This document shows, in pieces, positions 1-6,804 of a stretch of DNA of 21,763 nt; the first letter of the stretch is position 1, and each line of letters opens with the position of its first letter. Below the pieces are notes generated by a model, which was given only the letters and a program-made list of their open reading frames with translations, had not been told where the DNA came from and did not search any database. This DNA is from an uncultured Desulfovibrio sp. (lineage in GTDB: Bacteria > Desulfobacterota > Desulfovibrionia > Desulfovibrionales > Desulfovibrionaceae): NCBI GenBank assembly GCA_900553145.1, contig USCL01000026.1:1-21763 (forward strand). Reading direction: 5' to 3'. Position numbers and translations under genes: made by a program.

Positions 1-38
1 GGGCGGGGAAACCTTTCTGCAGAAAGGTTTCCCCGCCC
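1..38 (-). terminator. Terminator hairpin downstream of pepA
   Basis: A perfect 38-nt palindrome with two 19-base arms (GGGCGGGGAAACCTTTCTG and its exact complement). It lies 12 bases beyond the pepA stop codon in the direction of pepA transcription. Any U-tract would fall left of position 1, so it cannot be seen. The same arm core (GGGGAAACCTTT) recurs in the glnN terminator at 3901-3940. Confidence 0.75.
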
Positions 39-50
39 CTCCCCTATATT

Positions 51-1559
51 TTACTGGTTGCCGGCCAGCTCGATCAGCGTGCGGACGGCGAAGCCGGTGC
101 CGCCTGCGGGGCAGTTGGTGACCTTGCGGGTGACGAAGCCGGGCCCGGCGATGTCGAGGTGCGCCCAGCTTCCGTCGAAGGTGATGAACTGCTTGAGGAA
201 TACGGCGGCGCTGCTCGCCCCGCCCGCCCGGCTCCCGGCGTTGGCGAAGTCGGCGGTTTCGCTCTTGAGCAGCTCAAAATAGCGATCCCAGAGGGGCAGG
301 GGCCAGTAGGGCTCGCCCACCACGTCGCCGAAGTCCTTGATGCGCTGCGCGAGGGTGGCGTCTTGGCAGAACAGGCCCGCCACGTCGTCGCCAAGGGCCA
401 CGACGCACGCGCCGGTGAGGGTCGCCACGTCCACGATCATGGAGGGGTTCCAGCGCTGCTGGGCATAGGTCAGGGCGTCGCACAGCACAAGGCGGCCTTC
501 GGCATCGGTGTTGACGATCTCCACGGTCTTCCCGCTGAGGGTCTTCACCACGTCGCCGGGCCGGGTCGCGCGGGCGTCGGGCATGTTTTCGGCGCAGGCC
601 ATGAGGCCGATGACGCGGCGGGGCGTTTCGAGCTGCCCGAGGGCCTCGAACAGGCCCATGACCGCGGCCGCGCCGCCCATGTCGCCTTTCATTTCCCACA
701 TCCCGGCGGCGGGCTTGATGCAGATCCCGCCGCTGTCGAAGGTGATGCCCTTGCCTACCACGACGAGCGGGGCCTCGTCGGCGTGCCCGGCGGGAGCGTG
801 CTCAAGGATGATCAGGCGCGGATCGTTGACGGAACCGGCGGCGACGGCGGCGAACGCGCCCATGCCGAGGGAAACGATGTCCTCGCGCTCGAGCACTTCG
901 CAGTTCATGTCGTGACGGCGGGCAAGCTTGCGGGCTTCTTCGGCCATGTCCTCCGGCGTAAGGCTGTTGGCCGGGGCGTTGGCGAGGTTGCGGGCGAGGA
1001 TGACGGCTTCGGCGTGGGTCTCGCCGCGGCGGGCGGCGAGGCGGGGGAAGTCCGGCACGCTGGCGTCGCAGAACAGCAGGGCCAGCCAGCGCGGATCGGT
1101 GTCTTCGGGGGCCTTGGACTTGAACGCCTTGTTACGCCACAGGCCGAGCATGGCGGCGCAGACGATTTCCTCGATGGTGCGCTCGACGTCGGCATTGAAG
1201 CGGGCCAGCCCGGAAACGGGCAGGGCGAGCGTATCCACGCCGAGTTCGCGGCACCGGACGACGGCGGCTCCGGCGCCCTTGCGGAGTTCCTCAAGCGTTT
1301 CCGTGAACGTCAGCGCGCCGGGCTTGCCGAGGCCGACCACGACGGCGCGGGACAGAGGGTGCGCGGGCGGGCCGTAAATGAGGGCCATTTCGCCTTTCTT
1401 GCCGTGGAAATCGCGCAGCCCCGGCGCGATGGACAGCCACGGCGCGGCGTCCAGCAGTTCGGGGTAGGCTTTTTCCAGTTTCTCGTCCTCGGACAGAAAC
1501 ACGATTACCGCGTCCGCCGACCAACTCTCCGGCCCTCCGGCCTGAAAACGCAATTCCAT
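51..1559 (-). CDS. pepA: Leucyl aminopeptidase (cytosol aminopeptidase, M17)
   Basis: Cytosolic two-metal aminopeptidase of the M17 family that releases N-terminal residues from peptides during peptide turnover. With the ATG at 1559 the protein has 502 residues, against 503 in E. coli PepA. The metal and catalytic residues then fall at the E. coli numbers: K270, D275 (GKGITFD), K282, D293, D352 and E354 (NTDAEGRL at 350-357), and R356. This start has an AAGGAG eight bases upstream. A GTG nine bases further up (1568) overlaps that ribosome-binding site and is unlikely to be used. The C-terminal two thirds is the conserved catalytic domain and the N-terminal part is the variable macro-like domain. 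It lies downstream of the NtrX-like gene on the same strand, but a hairpin and a T-run separate the two, so it probably has its own transcript. Confidence 0.97.
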   Translation of the reverse strand: MELRFQAGGPESWSADAVIVFLSEDEKLEKAYPELLDAAPWLSIAPGLRDFHGKKGEMALIYGPPAHPLSRAVVVGLGKPGALTFTETLEELRKGAGAAVVRCRELGVDTLALPVSGLARFNADVERTIEEIVCAAMLGLWRNKAFKSKAPEDTDPRWLALLFCDASVPDFPRLAARRGETHAEAVILARNLANAPANSLTPEDMAEEARKLARRHDMNCEVLEREDIVSLGMGAFAAVAAGSVNDPRLIILEHAPAGHADEAPLVVVGKGITFDSGGICIKPAAGMWEMKGDMGGAAAVMGLFEALGQLETPRRVIGLMACAENMPDARATRPGDVVKTLSGKTVEIVNTDAEGRLVLCDALTYAQQRWNPSMIVDVATLTGACVVALGDDVAGLFCQDATLAQRIKDFGDVVGEPYWPLPLWDRYFELLKSETADFANAGSRAGGASSAAVFLKQFITFDGSWAHLDIAGPGFVTRKVTNCPAGGTGFAVRTLIELAGNQ

Positions 1560-1574
1560 GTGAAGCACTCCTTT

Positions 1575-1633
1575 GAAAAAGGCGCCGGGGGAAGAAAGAA
1601 TGCCCGGGAAAGGCCATACCTCTTTTTTCCCCC
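1575..1633 (-). promoter_or_regulatory. Leader hairpin with T-run before pepA
   Basis: On the minus strand, GGGGGAAAAAAG (1633-1622) pairs with CTTTCTTCCCCC (1598-1587), 11 of 12 positions, around a 23-base loop. GGCGCC and a run of five T follow, ending about 10 bases before the pepA ribosome-binding site. It could be a terminator ending read-through from the NtrX-like gene, an attenuator in the pepA leader, or a worn copy of the local terminator family. I see no leader peptide or ligand-binding motif. Confidence 0.35.
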
Positions 1634-1727
1634 AACCCCAATATTTCCTTTTTCCTAAAGCTGTTGCTGTATGATTCCGGTAACGCGTCAGGTTTTCCGC
1701 GCCGCCGGAGGAGGGGCAGCGCCGTCG

Positions 1728-3134
1728 CTACTCCGAAGAAATCCCGTACCCTTTCAGCTTGCGGTGCAGATAGCTGCGCTCAAGGCCGATGGTTTCGGCG
1801 AGCCGGGTGATGTTGCCGCCGCATTCGTGGAGCTTCGCTTCGAGGTATCGGGCTTCGAATACGGCCCGGGCCTTCTTGAAGTCGAGATCCGGGTCCAGCA
1901 CTGCGGATTCCGGCAGGAAGGCGGATTCGCAGGCCGCCGGGGCCGCCCCCGCCCCTGACGGTTCCGGCTTGCCCTGAACGGTCATTTCCGGCGGAAGATC
2001 CACGGGAAGGACCACCTTGCCGCCATAGAGGATCACCATGCGTTCCGCGAAATTGCGCAGTTCGCGCACGTTGCCGGGCCACGGGTAGCGGCGGAGGCGT
2101 TCCATCGTCTCCGGCGCGTAGGCGGGGGCCTTGCAGGCGTGCACGCGGCACAGGCGTTCCGTAAAGGCCGCCAGCAGCAGATCCAGATCGCCCCCGCGCT
2201 CGCGCAGGGGGGGGAGGTGCAGCGGGACCACGCGGAGCCGGTAGTAGAGGTCTTCGCGGAACGTCCCCGCGGCGATGGCTTCCTCAAGGTTCTTGTTCGT
2301 CGCGGCGATGACGCGCACGTCCACCTTGATGGTCCGCGTGCCGCCTACGCGCTCGAAGGACTGTTCCTGAAGGATACGGAGGATCTTGGCTTGCGTCTTC
2401 AGGCTCATGTCCCCGATTTCATCGAGGAACAGCGTGCCGTTGTTGGCCATTTCGAAACGGCCGGGCCGGGCCTGATCCGCGCTGGTGAACGCGCCCTTTT
2501 CGTGCCCGAACAATTCGCTTTCGATGAGTTCTTCGGGGATGGCGGCGCAGTTCACCGCGATCATGGGCGCGTCGGCGCGTTTGCTCCCGGCGTGCAGGGC
2601 GCGGGCGGCGAGTTCCTTGCCCGTGCCGTTTTCGCCGGTGAGCAGCACCCAGACGTCCGTGGGGGCGACGCGGGCCAGCAGCTCCTGAAACTTGAGCATG
2701 ACCGGGGATTGCCCGATGAGTTCGTCCTGTTCGGGCAAAACGGTACGGAGCACCTGATTTTCGCGGCGCAGGGAACCCGTTTCAAGGGCGCGTGCCGCGA
2801 CGATGACGACCTTTTCCAGCGAGAGGGGTTTTTCGATGAAGTCGTAGGCCCCTTGCTGGATCGCGCTCACGGCGGTTTCGATGGTCCCGTGCCCGGAGAT
2901 CATCACGACCGGCAGGTCGGGGTGGCTGGCCTTGAGGTGCGCCTGGGCCGTGAGGCCGTCCATGCCGGGTAGCCAGATATCGAGGAAGACGAGATCCGGG
3001 CTTTGCGCGTCGGCGGCTTCCAGCCCTTCTTCGGCGGTGGCGGCCTCCAGCACTTCGTACCCCTCGTCCTCCAGAATGCCCCGGAGCGAGAACCTGATGG
3101 GCTCCTCGTCGTCGATGATCAGAATGCGTGCCAT
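1728..3134 (-). CDS. NtrX-like sigma54-dependent response regulator
   Basis: Cytoplasmic NtrC-family enhancer-binding protein of 468 residues. The receiver domain (about 1-120) has the acidic pair D8/D9, phospho-acceptor D52 and K102. The AAA+ domain (about 139-375) has Walker A GENGTGKE at 167-174 and Walker B TLFLDEI at 234-240. A Fis-type helix-turn-helix lies in the last 50 residues, ending in ERSYLHRKLKGYGI, a tail typical of NtrX rather than NtrC. The sigma54-contact loop reads GAFTSA (214-219) instead of GAFTGA. The ATG follows AAGGGT, seven to eight bases upstream. No histidine kinase gene lies beside it, so its partner must be elsewhere. It starts 33 bases after the sugE stop and is probably cotranscribed with sugE. 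NtrX proteins usually act in nitrogen or redox control, but the regulon here cannot be read from the sequence. Confidence 0.92.
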   Translation of the reverse strand: MARILIIDDEEPIRFSLRGILEDEGYEVLEAATAEEGLEAADAQSPDLVFLDIWLPGMDGLTAQAHLKASHPDLPVVMISGHGTIETAVSAIQQGAYDFIEKPLSLEKVVIVAARALETGSLRRENQVLRTVLPEQDELIGQSPVMLKFQELLARVAPTDVWVLLTGENGTGKELAARALHAGSKRADAPMIAVNCAAIPEELIESELFGHEKGAFTSADQARPGRFEMANNGTLFLDEIGDMSLKTQAKILRILQEQSFERVGGTRTIKVDVRVIAATNKNLEEAIAAGTFREDLYYRLRVVPLHLPPLRERGGDLDLLLAAFTERLCRVHACKAPAYAPETMERLRRYPWPGNVRELRNFAERMVILYGGKVVLPVDLPPEMTVQGKPEPSGAGAAPAACESAFLPESAVLDPDLDFKKARAVFEARYLEAKLHECGGNITRLAETIGLERSYLHRKLKGYGISSE

Positions 3135-3167
3135 ACCGTTCTACCCTTGTTCAGTCGCAATCCGCCG

Positions 3168-3488
3168 TTATGCGTCGGAAAGCAGTTTCAGCCCGGCGAT
3201 GCCCGCGAGGATCAGCCCGATGCACAGAAGGCGCGCGGGGGATGCCGATTCGCCGAAAAGGACAATGCCGAGCAGCGCCGTGCCCACAGCCCCGATGCCC
3301 GTCCAGACCGCGTAGGCGGTGCCGATGGGCAGATGTTTGAGGGCCGAGGCCAGCAGGAAAAAACTCAAGGCCATGAGGACAAACGTCGCCACCGAAGGCC
3401 AGAGCCGCGTGAACCCGTGGGAACTCTTCAAGCCGATGGCCCAGCCTACCTCGAACAGTCCGGCCAGAACAAGCAGAAACCAGTGCAT
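3168..3488 (-). CDS. sugE: SMR-family guanidinium exporter (SugE/Gdx)
   Basis: Inner-membrane protein of 106 residues with four predicted helices, the standard size for small multidrug resistance transporters. It carries the essential E13 in GLFEVGWAIGLK and the segment GTAYAVWTGIGAVG, which resemble E. coli SugE closely. The SugE/Gdx subgroup exports guanidinium in exchange for protons as antiparallel dimers. The name rests on this resemblance and on the guanidine-II riboswitch directly upstream. The start is the ATG at 3488 with GAGGTG just before it. The next gene, the NtrX-like regulator, follows after 33 bases. A quaternary-ammonium exporter (QacE type) is the alternative, less likely given the riboswitch. 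Confidence 0.95.
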   Translation of the reverse strand: MHWFLLVLAGLFEVGWAIGLKSSHGFTRLWPSVATFVLMALSFFLLASALKHLPIGTAYAVWTGIGAVGTALLGIVLFGESASPARLLCIGLILAGIAGLKLLSDA

Positions 3489-3492
3489 GCGT

Positions 3493-3558
3493 CACCTCGT
3501 CATGCGTTTGTCGAGGCCGTCCCCGGTTTGTGCGCGGCCGCGGGGTCGTCCCTGCGGC
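3493..3558 (-). promoter_or_regulatory. Guanidine-II (mini-ykkC) riboswitch before sugE
   Basis: Read on the minus strand, there are two hairpins with ACGR loops. P1 spans 3558-3537: arms GCCGCAGGG and CCCCGCGGC around loop ACGA, eight base pairs with one A-C mismatch. An 11-base linker follows. P2 spans 3525-3512: arms CGGGG and CCTCG, with one G-U pair, around loop ACGG. Two such hairpins ahead of an SMR gene define the guanidine-II class. The P2 3' arm CCTCG is complementary to CGAGG (3499-3495), which overlaps the sugE Shine-Dalgarno. This suggests that, without ligand, the ribosome site is covered, and that guanidine binding holds P2 closed and frees it. Confidence 0.85.
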
Positions 3559-3900
3559 TTGAAATATGGGAGGGAAGCACGGGGAGCGGCTTTTTAAAAA
3601 AGTTTCTTCCCCCGAACCCGCCGGTGCGCCCCGTACCCCACCCGCAAACATTCCGGCTGGTGGGCAGGGGGCTGGAGGGAATCCCTTCGCATCCCGAATC
3701 AATCGTCCGAAATCAAAAAATCCGTTTTCAATGTCACAGGCAATGTCCTTTTCCAACGTAAAACAGCCTGTTTCTTCTGTTCCCCTTTCTTTTGACGCGG
3801 CACCGGGGGACGCACGCCAAGAAGGAAAGCCGCCCACGCCGCCCCGGCCTCCAGCGACCCTTATGAAAGCCTTGGGAAAAGGAGGGGCGAGGTTTGGAGA
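3559..3900. other. Gene-free stretch between glnN terminator and sugE riboswitch
   Basis: No reading frame here looks like a protein. The stretch holds one copy of the dispersed repeat (3841-3885), a short self-complementary run CTTTTTAAAAAAG near 3590, and a purine-rich tract resembling an arm of the local terminators near 3600-3615. The promoter for the sugE-ntrX-like transcript should lie here, reading leftward, but I could not find a convincing -35/-10 pair. Confidence 0.5.
3841..3885 (+). repeat. Dispersed intergenic repeat, copy A
   Basis: Contains CGGCCTCCAGCG followed by CCCTTATGAAAGCCTTGGG. The copy near 12947-12976 (opposite strand) shares CCAGCG, TTATGAAAGCC and TTxGGG. It lies just beyond the glnN terminator and reads opposite to glnN. 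Confidence 0.6.
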
Positions 3901-3940
3901 GGGGAGGGGAAACCTTTTTCCAGAAAGGTTTCCCCTCCCC
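3901..3940 (-). terminator. Terminator hairpin downstream of glnN
   Basis: Perfect arms GGGGAGGGGAAACCTTT and its complement (17 base pairs, 6-base loop) lie 12 bases beyond the glnN stop. No strong T-run follows on the minus strand, so efficiency is uncertain. The arm core GGGGAAACCTTT is shared with the hairpin at 1-38. Confidence 0.7.
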
Positions 3941-3951
3941 CAATCTCTCCC

Positions 3952-6132
3952 CTACTTCACGAACAGCATCTCCTGATAGCTCGGGAGAGGCCAGAGGTCT
4001 TCGGGGATGAGCGTCTCAAGGTGGTCGGCAAGGGCGCGGATAGCGTTCATGGTCGGAATGACCACCGTGCACTTGTGATGCGCTTCCTGCACGGGATCAT
4101 CGATCTTCATATCCACGTTGGCTTCGAGGTGCTCAAGCCCTTCGCGGAGCCTGCGCAGGGTGTCGTCGATGTCGTCAAGCAGCACGGTGTCGGGCTCGCG
4201 GTTCAAGGCGCGCATGTCGAGACACGCCTGGAGCAGCTCCTGCTGGAAACGCAGCCCGGCGGGGTAGATGATCGTCCGGCCCATGCGGATGACGAGGTTC
4301 GCCTCGGCGCGGATCGTCTTGCAGTACTGCTCGATGTAGATTTCCTGACGGGCCTTGAGCTCCTGACGCGACAGCACCTTGTAGCGGCCGTAGAGATCCA
4401 CGACGTCGGGGCTGGTGTACACCATCAGGGCTTCAGGCGTGGTCCGGTAGTTGGGCAGGCCGCGGCGCTCCGCTTCCTGATGCCAGATTTCGGAATAACC
4501 GTCGCCGTTGAAGATGACCGCGCTGTGCTCCTCCACAATCTCCTGAATGAGCTTGCCCACGGCGGCGTGGAGCTTTTCGGGGTCGCCGCCGGAGAGCTTT
4601 TCGAGACGAGTGGCGGCGTAGTCCAACGAATCGGACATGATCGTGTTCAGGGCCGTCTGGGAAGCCGAGGCGGGCATGCTGGAACCAAGGGCGCGGAACT
4701 CGAACCGGTTGCCGGTAAAGGCGAAGGGGCTGGTACGGTTGCGGTCGCCGGGATCGGCGGGCAGGGGCGGCAGCGTGTCCACGCCCACGTTCATCAGGCG
4801 CTTGCCCTTGGAGCCGCGAACCTGGCCGACGCGGAACTGCTCCAAGATGTCGGTGAGCTGATCCCCGAGGAACATGGACATGATGGCCGGCGGCGCTTCG
4901 TTGGCGCCGAGGCGGTGATCGTTGGACGCGGCGGCGACGGTGGCGCGGAGCAGCCCCCCGTACTTGTGCAGGCCACGGATCGCGGCAACGAGGAACACGA
5001 GGAACATCGCGTTCTCATGCGGGGTTTCGCCGGGATCGAAGAGGCTGCCCACTTCGGCGTTGCCGATGGAATAGTTGAGGTGCTTGCCCGAACCGTTGAT
5101 ACCGCTGAACGGCTTTTCGTGCAGGAGGCAATGGAGGCCGTGCTTTTTGGCGACCTTCTTCAGCACGGTCATCATGAGCTGGTTGTGGTCGATGGCGAGG
5201 TTGCCCGTTTCAAACACCGGGGCGATCTCGTACTGGCTCGGGGCCACCTCGTTATGATGCGTGCGGACCGGGACGCCGAGCTTGTACAGCTCCCGCTCGG
5301 CTTCCGTGATGCAGCTCATGACGCGGCGGGGCATGACACCATAGTACTGGTCTTCAAATTCCTGCCCCTTGGCCGGTTTCGCGCCGAACAGCGTGCGCCC
5401 GGCGGTGAGGAGGTCGGGGCGGCCGAACACGAAGTTCCGGTCGATGAGAAAAAATTCCTGCTCCAGCCCGGAATAGGAAATGACGGGCAGGGAGGTTTTC
5501 TTGCCGAACAGCTTGAGGATGCGGCTGGCCTGCTTGTTGAGGGCCTGATTGGAGCGCAGGAGCGGGGTCTTTCGGTCAAGCGCCACGCCCGTCCACGACA
5601 GGAAGGCCGTGGGGATGCAGAGCACGATGCCGCTGCTGTTTTCCATAAGGTACGCGGGGCTGGTCACGTCCCACGCGGTGTAGCCGCGCGCCTCGAAGGT
5701 GCTGCGCAGGCCGCCGGAAGGGAAGCTCGAACCGTCGGCTTCGCCCTGGCTCAGCATCTTGCCGCTGAATTCCGTAATCACGCCGCCGTTGCCGTCGGGG
5801 GACAGGAAGCCGTCGTGCTTTTCGGCGGAATGGCCCGTCAGGGGATAGAACACGTGCGTGAAATGGGTAGCGCCCTTTTCGATGGCCCAGTCCTTCATGG
5901 TGGAAGCCACGATGTCCGCCAGCGAAGGATCGAGCTGGACCCCCTGTTCGATGGTCTTGCGCAGGGACTTGTAGACGATCCGGGGCAAGCGTTCCTTCAT
6001 CACCTTGTCGCTGAAAACGTTGCTTCCGTAAATTTCAGTCGGCTTGGTGTCGGCATAGTTCAGGGGGGCGAGATCCGGTTTATAGCTGGTAATGGCTCTG
6101 ATGGCATTGCTGCGGGCGTTGCTTCCGCTCAT
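3952..6132 (-). CDS. glnN: Glutamine synthetase type III
   Basis: Cytosolic ATP-dependent ligation of ammonia to glutamate, the main ammonium-assimilation step. It is the large GSIII form: 726 residues from the ATG at 6132, close to the usual 700-730, and far longer than the roughly 470 residues of GSI. The catalytic segment includes LLHEKPFSGINGSGKHLNYS, with the glycine-rich and histidine motif of the ammonia/glutamate site. Towards the middle, VPVRTHHNEVAPSQYEIAP is also characteristic of the family. An in-frame ATG 19 codons upstream (6189) lacks a ribosome-binding site, while the chosen one has AAGGAG nine bases before it. It is transcribed away from dksA. No GSI adenylylation signature applies to this type. 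The NtrX-like regulator lies two genes downstream on the same strand. Confidence 0.96.
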   Translation of the reverse strand: MSGSNARSNAIRAITSYKPDLAPLNYADTKPTEIYGSNVFSDKVMKERLPRIVYKSLRKTIEQGVQLDPSLADIVASTMKDWAIEKGATHFTHVFYPLTGHSAEKHDGFLSPDGNGGVITEFSGKMLSQGEADGSSFPSGGLRSTFEARGYTAWDVTSPAYLMENSSGIVLCIPTAFLSWTGVALDRKTPLLRSNQALNKQASRILKLFGKKTSLPVISYSGLEQEFFLIDRNFVFGRPDLLTAGRTLFGAKPAKGQEFEDQYYGVMPRRVMSCITEAERELYKLGVPVRTHHNEVAPSQYEIAPVFETGNLAIDHNQLMMTVLKKVAKKHGLHCLLHEKPFSGINGSGKHLNYSIGNAEVGSLFDPGETPHENAMFLVFLVAAIRGLHKYGGLLRATVAAASNDHRLGANEAPPAIMSMFLGDQLTDILEQFRVGQVRGSKGKRLMNVGVDTLPPLPADPGDRNRTSPFAFTGNRFEFRALGSSMPASASQTALNTIMSDSLDYAATRLEKLSGGDPEKLHAAVGKLIQEIVEEHSAVIFNGDGYSEIWHQEAERRGLPNYRTTPEALMVYTSPDVVDLYGRYKVLSRQELKARQEIYIEQYCKTIRAEANLVIRMGRTIIYPAGLRFQQELLQACLDMRALNREPDTVLLDDIDDTLRRLREGLEHLEANVDMKIDDPVQEAHHKCTVVIPTMNAIRALADHLETLIPEDLWPLPSYQEMLFVK

Positions 6133-6177
6133 GCGTCTATACTCCTTGGGGGGATTGCTGTTTCGACGGGATGGGTG

Positions 6178-6183
6178 TTTATA
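6178..6183 (-). promoter_or_regulatory. Possible -10 element of glnN
   Basis: TATAAA on the minus strand, about 45 bases before the glnN start codon. The -35 position is poor (TTCCGT at 17-base spacing), so an activator would be needed if this is the promoter. No sigma54 GG-N10-GC pair was seen in this gap. Confidence 0.3.
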
Positions 6184-6263
6184 CTCCAAGAAGCCGGTGA
6201 ACGGAAGGGGCGAGAGGGGCCTTTCCCTTGCGTGATTGTTTCTGAAAAAGGATCCACCGCCTC

Positions 6264-6292
6264 TTTACGAACCTAGTGTTCTCGGGTATATG
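6264..6292 (+). promoter_or_regulatory. Possible sigma70-type promoter of dksA
   Basis: TTTACG and TATATG separated by 17 bases, each 4 of 6 to consensus. They would give a start near 6299 and a leader of about 60 bases containing the GC-rich hairpin at 6313-6332. Confidence 0.4.
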
Positions 6293-6312
6293 ACGGAACT
6301 CTACACAAGCTT

Positions 6313-6332
6313 GATGCGGCCCGGGCCGCATC
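6313..6332 (+). promoter_or_regulatory. GC-rich palindrome in the dksA leader
   Basis: GATGCGGCCC followed immediately by its exact complement: a 20-base perfect palindrome, or an 8-base-pair RNA hairpin with loop CCGG, 13 bases before the AGGAGG of dksA. No T-run follows, so it is unlikely to be a terminator. It could be a protein site or an RNA-stabilising 5' hairpin. Confidence 0.4.
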
Positions 6333-6357
6333 GGGAAGACTGCCAGGAGGTAGTTTC

Positions 6358-6720
6358 TTGGAACAGAAGGACATCGAATATTTTCGTACGCTCCTCAACA
6401 ATATGCTTGAAGAGGCGCAGCACAAGGGAGATTCCACGCTGGAGGACCTCACCGACAGCAACGAGCTCTTCGCTGATCCTGCCGACCGGGCGTCCGCCGA
6501 GTCGGATCGCGCTTTCACTCTGCGCATCCGCGACCGCGAACGCCGCCTGATCCGCAAGATCCAGGCCGCCATCCAGCGGCTGGACGAAGGGACCTACGGC
6601 ATCTGCGAAGACTGCGGTGAAGATATCAGCATTCCCCGTCTCAAGGCCCGCCCCGTGACCAAGCTTTGCATCAACTGCAAGGCCCGTCAGGAGGAAGGGG
6701 AAAACATCCGAGGCGAGTAA
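6358..6720 (+). CDS. dksA: DksA/TraR-family RNA polymerase-binding factor
   Basis: Protein of 120 residues that enters the RNA polymerase secondary channel and, with ppGpp, adjusts transcription of rRNA and amino-acid genes. The coiled-coil tip carries DPADRAS with D40 and D43, matching the acidic pair D71/D74 of E. coli DksA. The C-terminal zinc finger has C83-x2-C86 and C104-x2-C107, all four cysteines present. The length is typical of the shorter DksA form found outside the gammaproteobacteria. It starts with TTG at 6358, chosen because AGGAGG sits seven bases upstream and no other start fits. A strong terminator follows at once, so it is probably transcribed mainly alone. Confidence 0.95.
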   Translation: MEQKDIEYFRTLLNNMLEEAQHKGDSTLEDLTDSNELFADPADRASAESDRAFTLRIRDRERRLIRKIQAAIQRLDEGTYGICEDCGEDISIPRLKARPVTKLCINCKARQEEGENIRGE

Positions 6721-6727
6721 TTCTACA

Positions 6728-6762
6728 GCCCGCCGAAGCAGCCGTTTCGGCGGGCCTTTCTC
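6728..6762 (+). terminator. Intrinsic terminator of dksA
   Basis: GCCCGCCGAA and TTCGGCGGGC form a 10-base-pair stem with an 8-base loop, followed by CTTTCTC. It begins eight bases after the dksA stop codon. Confidence 0.85.
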
Positions 6763-6804
6763 ATCACAGGCCTACGCCCATTTCCCAAACTCACGAGGCT
6801 TTGC

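Noticed and set aside
159..1658. Long open frame on the plus strand opposite pepA (499 codons)
   Set aside because: It mirrors the codon pattern of a certain gene in G+C-rich DNA, has Ala/Gly/Arg/His-rich composition, and matches no family.
3589..3601. CTTTTTAAAAAAG as a terminator within the sugE leader
   Set aside because: It is a weak A-T hairpin with no GC stem, and it lies upstream of the riboswitch, where a terminator would make little sense.
4021..6276. 751-codon open frame opposite glnN
   Set aside because: Antisense shadow of glutamine synthetase III. There is no ribosome site and the composition is low-complexity and unlike any protein family.
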